Shown: one piece after another, positions 40,175 to 50,000 of the stretch
How positions within the stretch are numbered: position 1 is the stretch's first letter
Layout: each line of letters opens with the position of its first letter
From: Streptomyces sp. D2-8
GTDB lineage: Bacteria; Actinomycetota; Actinomycetes; Streptomycetales; Streptomycetaceae
Direction: 5' to 3'
Assembly: GCF_023184515.1 (NCBI RefSeq)
Contig: NZ_JAAHBP010000007.1
Span: forward strand, 124,001-188,000
Length of the DNA stretch: 64,000 nt
Position numbers and translations under genes: made by a program
The notes under the pieces: generated by a model
What the model was told of the DNA's origin: nothing
Databases searched by the model: none
What the model saw: only the letters and a program-made list of their open reading frames with translations

Positions 40175-41005
40175 TCACCCTCGTTTCCGGGCCACCGCGA
40201 ACACCCGGCGGAACGGGAACGGTGTGCCGTGCGGGCCGGCCGGATAGGCCTCGCGCAGGGCCGCCCGGTACTCGGCGACGAAGGCCTCCCGCGCCTCGGG
40301 CTCCTCGGCGAGCGCGGTCAGCACGGGCCGCAGGCCGGTCCCCTTCACCCAGTCGAGCACCGGGTCCTCGCCCTGGAGCAGATGGATGTACGTCGTCTCC
40401 CATACGTCGGCCGCGCAGCCGAGGGACGTCAGCCGCGCGAGGTAGGCCTCGGGGGTGAGGACGGCGTCGTCGTGGCGCAGGGCGTCGGCGAGCCGGCCGC
40501 GCCAGCGCGGGGAGGCGGCGAGTTCGCGCATGAGCCGGTGGCTGGGGGCGTCGAAGTTGCCCGGCACCTGGAAGGCGAGGGTGCCGCCGGGTTTCAGCCC
40601 GGCCACCCAGCCGGCGAACCGCTCGACGTGCCCCGGCACCCACTGCAGCGTGGCGTTGCTGACGATCAGGTCGTACGGCTCGTCCGGCGTCCATGTCCGT
40701 GCGTCGGCGTGGCCGAAGTCGAGACGCCCGCCGCCGGACGTGGGCCCCTCGTGGTCGACGTGGGCCTTGTCGAGCATCTCGGGCGAGTTGTCGTAGCCGG
40801 TGATCCGGGCGGTGGGCCAGCGGGCGGCGAGCAGCGTGGTGACGTTGCCGGGGCCGCAGCCGAGGTCGGCGATGCGGGGATGGCCTGCGGGCGGTCGCGT
40901 GGGCAGGTCGGGGACGCGGGCGAGGAGGTCGGTGAAGGGACGGGCGCGGTGGTCTGCGTGACGGAGGTACTGGGCGGGGTCCCAGGTGGGGGCGGCTGCG
41001 GGCAT
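40175..41005 (-). CDS. tam: Trans-aconitate 2-methyltransferase
   Basis: SAM-dependent methyltransferase of 276 residues. Motif I DLGCGPGNVT (about 47), ITGYDNSPEML in motif II, and SNATLQWVPGH with the LQWV tract typical of Tam-type enzymes; PVLDWVKGTGLRP and FPFRRVFAVA near the end support this. Detoxifies trans-aconitate, an inhibitor of aconitase. ATG 41005 with GGAGG. Divergent from marR with a shared inverted repeat, so probably MarR-controlled. Confidence 0.87.
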   Translation of the reverse strand: MPAAAPTWDPAQYLRHADHRARPFTDLLARVPDLPTRPPAGHPRIADLGCGPGNVTTLLAARWPTARITGYDNSPEMLDKAHVDHEGPTSGGGRLDFGHADARTWTPDEPYDLIVSNATLQWVPGHVERFAGWVAGLKPGGTLAFQVPGNFDAPSHRLMRELAASPRWRGRLADALRHDDAVLTPEAYLARLTSLGCAADVWETTYIHLLQGEDPVLDWVKGTGLRPVLTALAEEPEAREAFVAEYRAALREAYPAGPHGTPFPFRRVFAVARKRG

Positions 41006-41068
41006 GGGTCCTCCTGGTGTCCTGGTGGTGACCGTGCGGGACGCGCACCCAGCGTGATCCCCTCAGTA

Positions 41069-41097
41069 TCTCGATGTCAAGAAACTGGACATCAAGA
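41069..41097. promoter_or_regulatory. MarR-type operator between tam and marR
   Basis: TCTCGATGTC (41069-41078) and GACATCAAGA (41088-41097) are inverted 10-bp arms with one mismatch and a 9-base gap; the core is GATGTC/GACATC. Lies in the 127-bp divergent gap. Confidence 0.65.
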
Positions 41098-41132
41098 GAC
41101 TCTACGTCGACACAACCACTACACTGATCGTC

Positions 41133-41630
41133 ATGGAGGACGAGGTCGATCGGCTGGTCGCAGCGTGGCGCCGGGAGCGCCCGGACCTCGACGTGGAACC
41201 GCTCGAGGTGCTCAGCCGCGTGAGCAGACTGGCGCGGCATCTGGACCGGGCACGGCGGCTGGCGTTCGCGGAGCACAATCTGGAGCCGTGGGAGTTCGAC
41301 GTCCTGACGGCCCTGCGCCGCGCGGGCACGCCGTATCAGCTCTCGCCGGGACAGCTCCTCACTCAGACCCTGGTCACTTCGGGCACGATGACGAACCGCA
41401 TCGACCGCCTGGCCAAGAAGGGCCTGGTGGAACGGCTCCCCGACCCCAGCGACCGCCGCGGCGTCCTGGTCCGGCTGACGGACGAGGGCCGGGACCGCGC
41501 GGACCAGGCCCTGGCGGGTCTGCTGGACCAGGAGCGCGCGATCCTCGCGGAGCTCTCCCGAGCGCAGCGCGGCGATCTGGCGGGGCTGCTACGCCAGCTG
41601 ACCGCCCCGTTCGACAACATCCCCGGCTAG
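41133..41630 (+). CDS. MarR-family regulator
   Basis: Protein of 165 residues. Winged-helix core: EFDVLTALRRAGTPYQLSPGQLLTQTLVTSGTMTNRIDRLAKKGLVERLPDPSDRRGVLVRLTDEGR (about 55-120), with the DxRxxxVxLT wing. N-terminal helix LSRVSRLARHLDRARRLAFAEHNL forms the dimer interface. Probable repressor of tam and itself through 41069-41097. Its last 42 bp overlap the end of the convergent LuxR gene. Confidence 0.92.
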   Translation: MEDEVDRLVAAWRRERPDLDVEPLEVLSRVSRLARHLDRARRLAFAEHNLEPWEFDVLTALRRAGTPYQLSPGQLLTQTLVTSGTMTNRIDRLAKKGLVERLPDPSDRRGVLVRLTDEGRDRADQALAGLLDQERAILAELSRAQRGDLAGLLRQLTAPFDNIPG

Positions 41631-42356
41631 GTCCGCGGGCCCGACCCCGGCCCGCCGCGCGAGGGCGACGGCGGCGAGGGTGGAGTGCACGCCGAGCTTG
41701 CCGAGAACGTTCTGCATATGAGTCCGCACGGTGTGCGGCGACAGATACAGGCGCTCGGCGACGGCCTTGCGCCCCAGCCCCGCCACCATGCACCGCAGCA
41801 CTTCCCGCTCACGCGGAGTGAGGGACTCGACGAGCCGCTCGCTCTCGGTGCGGTGCTTGCGGGCGGCGGTGAGCTCCCGCAGCACGCCCGTCAGCAGGGC
41901 GGGCGGCAGATGGGTCTCGTCCCGCAGCACGCCCCGGATGACCGTGAGCAGCCGGGACAGCGAGCAGTCCTTCGCCACCCACCCGGAGGCGCCGGCCTGC
42001 AGGGCGAGCGCGGCCCGCCGCGGATCGTCCTTCTCGGCGAGCACGACGATCCGTACGTTGGGCTGCGCGGAGCGCACTCCCGTGACGAGGGATATCCCGT
42101 CGACGAGTCCGTCCTCGTTGCCCTCCTGCACGGGTACGGCCGGGCGGGCGCCCGGCACCTTGCCGCCGAGGTCGGCGTCCACGAGCAGCACGTCGAACCG
42201 CCGCCCCTCGGCGACCGCCCGCTCCAGGCTGCGCAGCGCGGCCGGGCCACTGCCGGCCGCGGAGACGTCGACATCGGGCTCGGCGGCCAAGGCCGCCGCG
42301 AGTGACTCGGCGAAGATGCGATGGTCGTCGACGACCAGCACTCGGATGCGAACCAC
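41589..42356 (-). CDS. NarL/LuxR-type response regulator
   Basis: Protein of 255 residues. The receiver has the acidic pair VVDDH, phosphoacceptor in LLVDADLGG and Lys in GWVAKDC; the switch Thr/Ser is replaced (VVLAEKDD). It contains an insert (ARPAVPVQEGNEDG). The HTH is SLTPREREVLRCMVAGLGRKAVAERLYLSPHTVRTHMQNVLGKLGVHS. The GTG at 42356 follows AAGGGGG. No kinase gene adjoins it; the orphan kinase at 26886 is a possible partner, unproven. Stop overlaps convergent marR by 42 bp. Confidence 0.9.
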   Translation of the reverse strand: MVRIRVLVVDDHRIFAESLAAALAAEPDVDVSAAGSGPAALRSLERAVAEGRRFDVLLVDADLGGKVPGARPAVPVQEGNEDGLVDGISLVTGVRSAQPNVRIVVLAEKDDPRRAALALQAGASGWVAKDCSLSRLLTVIRGVLRDETHLPPALLTGVLRELTAARKHRTESERLVESLTPREREVLRCMVAGLGRKAVAERLYLSPHTVRTHMQNVLGKLGVHSTLAAVALARRAGVGPADLAGDVVERGGQLA

Positions 42357-42676
42357 GAAACCCCCTTCCCCGAGCTCCCGAAGAGCAGGGGCTACCCCAT
42401 CGTCGGAGGATGACACCGCGCGGGTACGACGCCGGAGTGTCCGGATCTGCTGCGTCTGACCGTTCGTCCTTGCCGCAGCAGCCTGTTCGGGTCGCCGCAG
42501 CCGCACGGCCGCCGCCGTGCAGTAACCGCTACCCCCACCCCGGGCGTCGTACCCGGCTGTCTCGCCCCCTGATCGGCACCGGCCCCCACCGGTGCTGTTC
42601 ATCAGGGTACGGACGGGGGCCCGGAGCGGAAGGTTATTTGCAGAACTGACTGACCGACGCGTTTATGGTGTGCCGC
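42357..42676. promoter_or_regulatory. Divergent gap with long-range inverted repeat
   Basis: 320 bases between the LuxR regulator and a GNAT gene, no gene seen. It holds a 12-bp perfect inverted repeat GGGTACGACGCC (42422-42433) / GGCGTCGTACCC (42543-42554) and a hairpin GCACCGG/CCGGTGC at 42576-42595. Confidence 0.55.
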
Positions 42677-43123
42677 ATGTTCCGTCTTGAGACAGAAGTC
42701 GACAAGGCCCGACGTGATCTGCTCCGCACCCGCCTGCGGGACACGAACACAGCCGCCTCTCCGATCCTGCGCGCCCTGGTCGGAACACCGGACGAAAGGG
42801 ACGTCCCCTTGCATGTGTGGGCTGTGAACGACAGGGACGACGACCTCGCCGGCGGCCTGGTCGGCCACACCTGGGCGACATGGCTCCACGTGACCTACCT
42901 CTGGGTCGACGAACGCCACCGCGGCAGGGGCCTGGGCGCACGGTTGCTCGCGCAGGCGGAACACATCGCGACCACGTCCCGCGGCTGCCGCTCGGCCCGC
43001 CTGGAGACCTGGGACTTCCAGGCCCCGAGGTTCTACGAGAAGCAGGGGTACGACGTGGTGTGCGTGATCCCGGACTATCCGCCGGGGATCACGGAGTACG
43101 CGTTGACGAAGAGGCTGGGCTGA
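42677..43123 (+). CDS. GNAT-family acetyltransferase
   Basis: Protein of 148 residues, start MFRLETEVDKARRDLL. Acetyl-CoA signature LWVDERHRGRGLGARLLAQAEHIA (about 80-103), followed by ARLETWDFQAPRFYEKQGYDVV, the usual GNAT C-terminus. The ATG at 42677 is preferred over 42665 because relatives begin with M-[FL]-R; no ribosome site precedes it. Substrate unknown. Confidence 0.83.
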   Translation: MFRLETEVDKARRDLLRTRLRDTNTAASPILRALVGTPDERDVPLHVWAVNDRDDDLAGGLVGHTWATWLHVTYLWVDERHRGRGLGARLLAQAEHIATTSRGCRSARLETWDFQAPRFYEKQGYDVVCVIPDYPPGITEYALTKRLG

Positions 43124-43219
43124 TCTGCGAGTGCGAAGCCCTCGACGCTGCGCCGACTTCGCCCACCGATAGCGTTGGTTCGCTTGAGTTATCCCCCCAC
43201 ATGATCAACGGGAGACACG

Positions 43220-43879
43220 GTGAACCGCCCCGCTCGGCTCGTGACAGCCGCGCTCACCGCATCCGCGGCCCTGCTGCTGACCGCCTGTGGCTCGGGGGGA
43301 GGTGACGGTTCGTCGTCGTCCGACAAGATCGCCGGAGCGGATTCGGGCGACAAGGCCTCTGCCTCGCCTTCGGTTTCCGCGTCTGCGGACGGGATCGACC
43401 GGCCGGAGATCAAGCTGCCCGAGGACATGAAGCTGGTCTTCGAGGGGCAGCAGACCGGCGACGCCGTCAAGGACGCGGTCCTGGCGGACAACGAACGTGC
43501 CGTCAGCACCGTGTGGCAGGCCATGGCGTACCGCGATCTGAAGAAGTCGGGCATGGCCTTCTACTACACGGACAACGCGCTGGTCGGCGTCTACCAGTAT
43601 GCGAAGGGTGCCATCGACAAGAAGACCAGCTGGGCCGGCACACTTCGTTACTTCGACCGCCAGGTGACGGTGTTCGACAAGAAGTCGGCGGCTCTGACGT
43701 ACTGCGTCGACGAGAGCAAGGCAGACCTCAAGGATCGCGAGACAAACAAGCTGCAGGGCACCAAGACCACGCCGAACAGCTACGTCTTCTACAACCTCGG
43801 TCTGAAGAAGAACCAAGAAGGTGTCTGGCAGACCTGGGACCTCACCGAGGACCGGGGGTCGCAGAAGTGTCAGCCCTGA
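43220..43879 (+). CDS. Hypothetical lipoprotein
   Basis: Protein of 219 residues. Signal with lipobox LLTAC at about residue 20, then a Gly/Ser/Asp linker, then a folded domain (KLVFEGQQTGDAVKDAVLADNERAVSTVWQAMAYRDLKKSGMAFYYTDN...) that resembles a NTF2-like fold in many actinobacterial lipoproteins; this is inference. GTG 43220 follows GGGAGACACG. Its stop overlaps by 13 bp the next reading frame, which is the start of a decayed gene, so both were probably one operon. Confidence 0.8.
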   Translation: MNRPARLVTAALTASAALLLTACGSGGGDGSSSSDKIAGADSGDKASASPSVSASADGIDRPEIKLPEDMKLVFEGQQTGDAVKDAVLADNERAVSTVWQAMAYRDLKKSGMAFYYTDNALVGVYQYAKGAIDKKTSWAGTLRYFDRQVTVFDKKSAALTYCVDESKADLKDRETNKLQGTKTTPNSYVFYNLGLKKNQEGVWQTWDLTEDRGSQKCQP

Positions 43880-44876
43880 CGCGATGCCTGGGACTGGCGG
43901 CCCTCACCGTGGCGCTGACCGGACTCGGGGCGTCTCCGGCTTTGGCTGGAGGGTTCGACCCTGTCGGTTCCCAGCAGAGGAAGACATCCGGGGATTCCTC
44001 CGGCCCGGCCCTGGAATCCCGGGTCAGCATCACGGTCAAGGGCACCAAGGCGAAGGGCAGTGGTCCGATCACGTCCACAGCCGTGGACTGGGAGCCACCG
44101 GCCTGCTGGTACGAGCCCTATTGGAAGGCCAAGGACTTCAAGACGTTCAACGAGGCCAAGTGGTCGATGTACGAGTCCGCCGGTGGCGAGCCGGAGGGCA
44201 TCGCTGACGTCCAAGCGCACTACAAGAAGGGCCATCCCTACTAGGACTTCAACGTCGCCAAGAACGATGAGGGCATGTGGTGGGTGGCCGTGAAGAACCC
44301 GGAGATGAAGGACGACCCGGCGGCCAAGGCCTGCACACGGGACCCCTTCTGGGTCGACAACGTGTCCCCCAGGCCATCGACACCGAAACCCTCGCCGGGC
44401 TCGCGCACCAGCGCACCGTCGTGCCGCCGACCAAGATCTCGCTGGCCCCGGACGGCAAGTCGACGGTGAACGCCCCCACCTGGATCTGGCTCGACAAAGG
44501 CGCCTTCAAGCCGGTCTCCGTCACGGCGAGTCTGCCCGGCACCGGGCTGTGGGCGACCACGACCGCCAAGCCGGTGAGCCTGCACCTCGATCCGGGCACA
44601 GCGGACGCGGAAACCCTCCCGGCGTCCGGTGAGTGCCTGATCAACGACGACGGTTCCATCGGAGAGCCGTACGCCAGGGGCAAGGGGGAGCTGACGCCTC
44701 CGTGCGGCGTGCGGTATCTGCGCTCGTCGGGAGACGGCACCTACGGCCTGGAGGCGACGCTCACCTGGGAGATCACCTGGGAAGGCGCGGGCGGCACGGG
44801 CGGCGACCTGCCCAACGGCACGTTCGCCACCACCACCCAGGTGCCGGTCCAGGAGATCCAGTCCGTCAACCGTTGA
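43867..44876 (+). pseudogene. Decayed exported-protein gene (stop + frameshift)
   Basis: Reading starts at GTG 43867 with a signal peptide VSALTRCLGLAALTVALTGL...ALA. The frame runs to HYKKGHPY and hits TAG at 44242-44244, after which the same frame continues in good sense (DFNVAKNDEGMWWVAVKNPEM). Near the C-run 44366-44370 sense moves to another frame (PQAIDTETLAGLAHQRTVVPP...), continuing to 44876. Two lesions point to a true pseudogene, not a single sequencing slip. The intact product would be about 330 residues, secreted, no known domain. Confidence 0.78.
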
Positions 44877-44881
44877 TAAGT

Positions 44882-44924
44882 GACGAGAGCGGCGCCCGGT
44901 CGAAGGACGGGCGCCGCTCTCGTC
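44882..44924. terminator. Bidirectional terminator before galK
   Basis: Perfect 17-bp stem GACGAGAGCGGCGCCCG (44882-44898) with CGGGCGCCGCTCTCGTC (44908-44924), loop 9 bases, between convergent genes. Confidence 0.88.
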
Positions 44925-44932
44925 GGGTCGGG

Positions 44933-46087
44933 TCAGTGCACGCGGCGTGCTCCCGGCGACGGGACCGCTTCGAAGACGCGGGGGGCCGTGAAGCCCGCCG
45001 CCGCGAAGGCTTCTGTCACCGCCTTGGTGATGGCGTCCACGTCCGGCTCCTCCGCGAGGACGATCGCCGAGCCGCCGAAGCCGCCGCCCGTCATGCGGGC
45101 GCCCAGGGCGCCGGACGCCAGGGCCGTGTCGACGACCAGGTCCAGTTCCGGGCAGGAGATGCGGAAGTCGTCGCGAAGCGAGGCGTGGCCCTCGATCAGG
45201 ACGGGGCCGATCGCGCGGGTTTCGCCCGACTCCAGGAGGGAGACGACCCGTTCGACGCGTGCGTTCTCCGTGACGATGTGGCGGACCAGGCGGCGGACCT
45301 CCTCCTCGTCGCCCAGGCGGGCCAGAGCCGCGTCCAGGTCGGCGTGGGGCACGTCCCGGAGCGCGTCGACGCCCAGCAGGGCCGCGCCCTTCTCGCAGCC
45401 GGCCCGGCGCTTGCCGTACTCGCCCTCGCTGTGCGAGTGCTTGACCTGGGTGTCCACGACCAGCAGGCGCATGCCCTCGGCCGCCAGGTCGAAGGGGATC
45501 TGCTTCTGGGAGAGGTCGCGCGTGTCGAGGAACAGGGCGTGGCCGGCCTCGCAGCAGGCCGATGCCGTCTGGTCCATGATGCCGACCGGGGCGCCGACGT
45601 AGACGTTCTCCGCGCGCTGGCACAGGCGGGCCAGCCGCCAGCCCTGCAGACCGAGCGAGAACAGGTCGTTCAGGGCGAGGGCGACGACGATCTCCAGGGC
45701 CGCCGACGACGACAGGCCCGCGCCCGACGGGACCGTGGAGGTCAGGTGGATGTCCGCGCCCGTGACCGCGTGACCGGCCTCGCGCAGGGCCCAGACCACG
45801 CCCGCCGGGTACGCCGTCCAGTTCTTGTCCGACTCGGGGGCGAGATCGTCGAGACGGAGTTCGGTCACCCCGCTCTCGACGTCCGCCGAGTGCAGGCGCA
45901 GCACGCCGTCCGTGCGCCGGGAGACGGCCGCCACGGCGGTGTGCGGCAGCGCGAAGGGCATCACGAAGCCGTCGTTGTAGTCGGTGTGCTCACCGATGAG
46001 GTTGACGCGGCCCGGGGCCGCCCAGACACCCTCGGGGGCGGCTCCGTAGAGCTCCTCGAAACCGTCCCGCGCCTGCTGTGCGCCCAC
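44933..46087 (-). CDS. galK: Galactokinase
   Basis: GHMP kinase of 384 residues that phosphorylates galactose at C1. Motifs: GRVNLIGEHTDYNDGFV (sugar recognition), the ATP loop PSGAGLSSSAALE and the C-terminal RMTGGGFGG. The start GTG at 46087 overlaps the galE stop by one base (TAGTG) after AAGGGAG. Last gene of the galT-galE-galK operon, ended by 44882-44924. Confidence 0.97.
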   Translation of the reverse strand: MGAQQARDGFEELYGAAPEGVWAAPGRVNLIGEHTDYNDGFVMPFALPHTAVAAVSRRTDGVLRLHSADVESGVTELRLDDLAPESDKNWTAYPAGVVWALREAGHAVTGADIHLTSTVPSGAGLSSSAALEIVVALALNDLFSLGLQGWRLARLCQRAENVYVGAPVGIMDQTASACCEAGHALFLDTRDLSQKQIPFDLAAEGMRLLVVDTQVKHSHSEGEYGKRRAGCEKGAALLGVDALRDVPHADLDAALARLGDEEEVRRLVRHIVTENARVERVVSLLESGETRAIGPVLIEGHASLRDDFRISCPELDLVVDTALASGALGARMTGGGFGGSAIVLAEEPDVDAITKAVTEAFAAAGFTAPRVFEAVPSPGARRVH

Positions 46088-47055
46088 TACTGCTCCCTTG
46101 AGATGTTCTGCGCGAAGTCCCACGCGTCCGCGACGATCCCCGCGAGGTCCGCGCGGGACGGGTTCCAGCCCAGCTTCTCGCGGGCCGTGGCGGCCGACGC
46201 CACCAGGACCGCCGGGTCGCCGCCCCGGCGCGGAGCGACCACTTCCGGGATCGGGTGGCCCGTCACCGTGCGGACCGTCTCGATGACCTCGCGGACCGAG
46301 AAGCCGTTGCCGTTGCCGAGGTTGCAGATCAGGTGCTCGCCGGAAGCGGCGGCCCGAAGCGCCAGCAGATGGGCCTCGGCCAGGTCCGCGACGTGGATGT
46401 AGTCGCGCACGCAGGTGCCGTCCGGCGTCGGGTAGTCGTCGCCGAAGACCGAGATCGCCTCGCGCCTGCCCTGCGCGACCTGCAGGACCAGCGGGATCAG
46501 GTGGGACTCGGGGTCGTGACGCTCGCCGTACGCGCCGTACGCGCCCGCCACGTTGAAGTAGCGCAGGGAGACCGCGCCCAGGCCGTGCGCCGCCGCCTCG
46601 CCCGTGATCATGTGGTCGACCGCGAGCTTCGAGGCGCCGTACGGGTTCGTCGGGGACGTGGGCGCCGTCTCGAGGATCGGGACCTGCTCCGGCTCGCCGT
46701 ACGTCGCCGCCGTCGAGGAGAAGACCAGCGTGCGGACGCCAGCCTCGCGCATCGCGGCCAGCAGCGCCATGGTGCCGCCGACGTTGTTGTCCCAGTACTT
46801 CTCCGGCTTCACGACCGACTCGCCGACCTGCGAGAACGCGGCGAAGTGCAGCACCCCGTCGAACGACGCGTCGAGCCACTTGGCGGCGTCGCGGATGTCG
46901 CCCTCGACGAACGTCGCGCCCGCCGGGACGCCCTCGCGGAAGCCCGTGGAGAGGTTGTCGAGGACGACGACCTCGTGACCGGCCTCCAGCAGGTGCTGTG
47001 CGACCACGCTGCCGACGTATCCCGCGCCGCCCGTCACCAGGTACTTCCCGCTCAT
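46087..47055 (-). CDS. galE: UDP-glucose 4-epimerase
   Basis: SDR-type enzyme of 322 residues interconverting UDP-galactose and UDP-glucose. NAD-binding TGGAGYVGS at residue 8, catalytic Tyr/Lys YGASK (about 145), STAATYG and NVAGAYG as in GalE. ATG 47055 overlaps the galT stop by 4 bp (ATGA). Middle gene of the Leloir operon. Confidence 0.97.
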   Translation of the reverse strand: MSGKYLVTGGAGYVGSVVAQHLLEAGHEVVVLDNLSTGFREGVPAGATFVEGDIRDAAKWLDASFDGVLHFAAFSQVGESVVKPEKYWDNNVGGTMALLAAMREAGVRTLVFSSTAATYGEPEQVPILETAPTSPTNPYGASKLAVDHMITGEAAAHGLGAVSLRYFNVAGAYGAYGERHDPESHLIPLVLQVAQGRREAISVFGDDYPTPDGTCVRDYIHVADLAEAHLLALRAAASGEHLICNLGNGNGFSVREVIETVRTVTGHPIPEVVAPRRGGDPAVLVASAATAREKLGWNPSRADLAGIVADAWDFAQNISREQ

Positions 47056-48137
47056 GAACTCGCTACCTCTCGCAGTCGCTCGGCCGCGCGCTCCGGCGGC
47101 ACGTCGTTGATGAACACGTTCATGCCGGACTCGGAACCCGCGAGAAACTTCAGCTTGCCGGAAGTGCGGCGGATGGTGAAAAGCTCGAGGTGAAGCGCGA
47201 AGTCCTCGCGCACGACCCCGTCGAACTCCTCCAGCGCGCCGAACGGTGCCTGGTGCCAGGCCGCGATGTACGGCGTCGGAGGCTCGCCCGCGGAGCCTTC
47301 CCCTCCGTCCCGCCCGTCGAAGATCCGGTCGAAGCGCCTCAAGAGTTCCAGATAAACCTTGGGGAACTCTGTGCGCGCACCCTCGTCCAGGCCGAGCAGG
47401 TCGGGCACGCGGCGCTTGGGGTACAGGTGGACCTCGTACGGCCAGTGCGCCGCGTACGGCACGAAGGCCACCCAGTGTTCACCCTCCAGGACGACCCGCT
47501 CACCGGCGAGTTCACGCTCCAGGACGGCGTCGAAGAGGTTCTCCCCGCCGGTCATCTCCTTGTGGGCCGCGGCCGAGCGGAGCATCAGCGCGGTGCGGGG
47601 CGTGGTGAAGGGGTAGGCGTAGATCTGCCCGTGGGGGTGCTGAAGGGTCACGCCGATCTCGGCCCCCCGGTTCTCGAAGCAGAACACCTGCTCGACGGAG
47701 GGGAGATGGGACAGCTCCGACGTACGGTCCGTCCACGCCTCCAGCACCAGGCCCGCCTGCTCCTCGGTGAGTTCGCCGAAGGACGCGTTGTGGTCGGAGG
47801 TGAAGCAGACGACCTCGCAGCGGCCCGAGTCACCGGCCAGGGAGGGGAACCGGTTCTCGAAGACGACGACGTCGTACGACGAGTCCGGGATCTCGCTCAG
47901 GCGATCGCCCTCCGACGGGCACAGGGGGCACTCGTCGGCCGGGGGGTGGTAGGTGCGGCCCTGGCGGTGCGAGGCGATGGCGACGGAGTCGCCGAGGAGG
48001 GGGTCGCGGCGGATCTCGGACGTGGTGACGGTGCGGTCCAGCGGGCGGCGGTCGGTGGCGTCCCGCACGCTGTCGTCACGCAGGTCGTAGTAGATGAGCT
48101 CGCGACCGTCGGCCAGCCGGGTCGAGGTCTTCTTCAC
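47052..48137 (-). CDS. galT: Galactose-1-phosphate uridylyltransferase
   Basis: Enzyme of 361 residues moving UMP from UDP-glucose to galactose-1-phosphate. Zn and active-site signatures: ADECPLCP (Cys pair), catalytic HPH motif in [12 protein letters not shown], and [13 protein letters not shown]. The GTG at 48137 follows AAGGAG; a longer N-terminal frame lacks a site. First gene of galT-galE-galK; promoter at 48172-48201. Confidence 0.97.
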   Translation of the reverse strand: MKKTSTRLADGRELIYYDLRDDSVRDATDRRPLDRTVTTSEIRRDPLLGDSVAIASHRQGRTYHPPADECPLCPSEGDRLSEIPDSSYDVVVFENRFPSLAGDSGRCEVVCFTSDHNASFGELTEEQAGLVLEAWTDRTSELSHLPSVEQVFCFENRGAEIGVTLQHPHGQIYAYPFTTPRTALMLRSAAAHKEMTGGENLFDAVLERELAGERVVLEGEHWVAFVPYAAHWPYEVHLYPKRRVPDLLGLDEGARTEFPKVYLELLRRFDRIFDGRDGGEGSAGEPPTPYIAAWHQAPFGALEEFDGVVREDFALHLELFTIRRTSGKLKFLAGSESGMNVFINDVPPERAAERLREVASS

Positions 48138-48171
48138 GCCGGACTCCTTGTCCTTCAAACAGAACCCAACA

Positions 48172-48201
48172 TACCTAAACACGACTCCCCTCAATCGTCA
48201 A
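48172..48201 (-). promoter_or_regulatory. galT promoter
   Basis: On the minus strand: -35 TTGACG (48201-48196), 18-base spacer, -10 TAGGTA (48177-48172). The upstream side is unusually AT-rich and holds repeated GATTG elements (TTTGATTGTGATGTTGACGATTG, split over 48195-48217) that could bind a galactose regulator. Confidence 0.6.
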
Positions 48202-48302
48202 CATCACAATCAAACAAAGAGCAGCACCAGGCGTGTTCAATCACTGAAGACGGAGAAGTGGATTCCGCCGGGTAATCGGTTCACGCAACGAAGCGAGGGC
48301 TC

Positions 48303-49982
48303 ATGCAGACCCCCACATATCTGTCAGCCGAGCTGCGGCTCCCCACGAACTGGCTCGACTACACGATCCTCGGCATCTACTTCGTCGTCGTCCTCGGCAT
48401 CGGCTTCGCCGCCCGCAGCTCGGTGAAGACCAGTCTCGACTTCTTCCTCTCCGGCCGTTCCCTGCCCGCCTGGGTCACCGGTCTCGCGTTCATCGCCGCC
48501 AACCTCGGCGCCACCGAGATCCTGGGCATGGCCGCCAACAGCGCCCAGTACGGCGTCTACACCACGCACTGGTACTGGATCGGCGCCATCCCGGCCATGG
48601 TCTTCCTCGGCCTGGTGATGATGCCCTTCTACTACGGCTCCAAGGTGCGCTCGGTCCCCGAGTTCCTGCTGATGCGCTTCGACAGGGCGGCGCACCTGCT
48701 CAGTTCGGTCCTCTTCGCCTTCGCCGCCATCCTCATCGCCGGCGTCAACCTCTACGCCCTGGCCATCGTCGTCGAGGCGCTGCTGGGCTGGCCGGAGTGG
48801 GTGGCGATCGTGGTCGCCGGGTTCTTCGTCCTGGCGTACATCACCCTCGGCGGCCTGTCCTCGGCGATCTACAACGAGGTCCTGCAGTTCTTCGTCATCC
48901 TCGCCGCGCTCATCCCGATCGCGGTGCTCGGCCTGAAGAAGGTCGGCGGCTGGGACGGCCTGTCCGACTCCCTCACCGAGAGCCGCGGCGCCGACTTCAT
49001 GACGTCCTGGGGCGGCACGGGCATCGGCAGCGACAACCCGCTCGGCGCGAACTGGCTCACGATCGTCCTGGGCCTCGGCTTCGTCCTCTCCTTCGGCTAC
49101 TGGACGACGAACTTCGCCGAGGTGCAGCGTGCCCTGTCCGCGAAGAACCTCTCGGCGGCCCAGCGCACCCCGCTGATCGCCGCGTTCCCGAAGATCTTCA
49201 TCGTGTTCCTGGTGATGATCCCTGGCCTGGTCGCCGCGGTGCTGGTCCCGAAGATCGGCACCTCCGGATCCGACCTCCAGTACAACGACGCCATCCCGTA
49301 CCTGATGGAGCAGCTGCTGCCCAACGGCGTGCTCGGCATCGCCGTCACCGGCCTGCTCGCGGCGTTCATGGCGGGCATGGCGGCGAACGTGTCGTCCTTC
49401 AACACCGTGTTCACGACGGACATCTGGGCGAAGTACGTCGTCAAGGGCCGCCCGGACGAGTACTACGTGCGCTTCGGCCGTCTCATCACCGCGGTCGGCG
49501 TCCTGGCCTCCATCGGCACGGCGTTCCTGGCGCGGTCCTTCTCGAACATCATGGCCTACCTCCAGACGCTGTTCTCCTTCTTCAACGTGCCGATGTTCGT
49601 CGTGTTCATCATCGGCATGTTCTGGAAGCGGGCCTCGATGAAGTCCGGCTTCTGGGGGCTGCTCGCGGGCACCACGGCGGCCATGGTCAACTACTTCGTC
49701 CTCTACAAGCAGGACGTCATCGACATCCCCTCCGACCAGGGCGCGAACTTCGTCTCGGCGATCGCGGGATTCGTCGCGGGCGCGGTCGTCATGGTCGCGG
49801 TGTCGCTCTTCACCGCGCCGAAGCCCGCCGAGGAACTCCAGGGACTGGTCTACGGCACGACCTCGCCCGGCATGGCGGAGCCGCCGGCGCCCGGGGACGA
49901 GGCCTGGTACCGCAAGCCGGCGCTGCTGGGCTGGGGCGCTGTCGTCCTGGCCGCTGCCTGCTACATCCCGTTCTCGTTCTGA
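48303..49982 (+). CDS. Sodium:galactose-type symporter (SSS family)
   Basis: Transporter of 559 residues, about 14 helices. Features: YFVVVLGIGFAARSSVKTSLDFFLSGRSLPAWVTGLAFIAANLGATEILGMAANSAQYG, matching the SGLT-like branch (D-x-x-L-x-G-R). Divergent from the gal operon, so galactose import is a strong inference. ATG 48303 after GCGAGGG. A small membrane protein follows after 18 bp. Confidence 0.92.
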   Translation: MQTPTYLSAELRLPTNWLDYTILGIYFVVVLGIGFAARSSVKTSLDFFLSGRSLPAWVTGLAFIAANLGATEILGMAANSAQYGVYTTHWYWIGAIPAMVFLGLVMMPFYYGSKVRSVPEFLLMRFDRAAHLLSSVLFAFAAILIAGVNLYALAIVVEALLGWPEWVAIVVAGFFVLAYITLGGLSSAIYNEVLQFFVILAALIPIAVLGLKKVGGWDGLSDSLTESRGADFMTSWGGTGIGSDNPLGANWLTIVLGLGFVLSFGYWTTNFAEVQRALSAKNLSAAQRTPLIAAFPKIFIVFLVMIPGLVAAVLVPKIGTSGSDLQYNDAIPYLMEQLLPNGVLGIAVTGLLAAFMAGMAANVSSFNTVFTTDIWAKYVVKGRPDEYYVRFGRLITAVGVLASIGTAFLARSFSNIMAYLQTLFSFFNVPMFVVFIIGMFWKRASMKSGFWGLLAGTTAAMVNYFVLYKQDVIDIPSDQGANFVSAIAGFVAGAVVMVAVSLFTAPKPAEELQGLVYGTTSPGMAEPPAPGDEAWYRKPALLGWGAVVLAAACYIPFSF

Positions 49983-50000
49983 CCGAGGGAGGATTGACAC

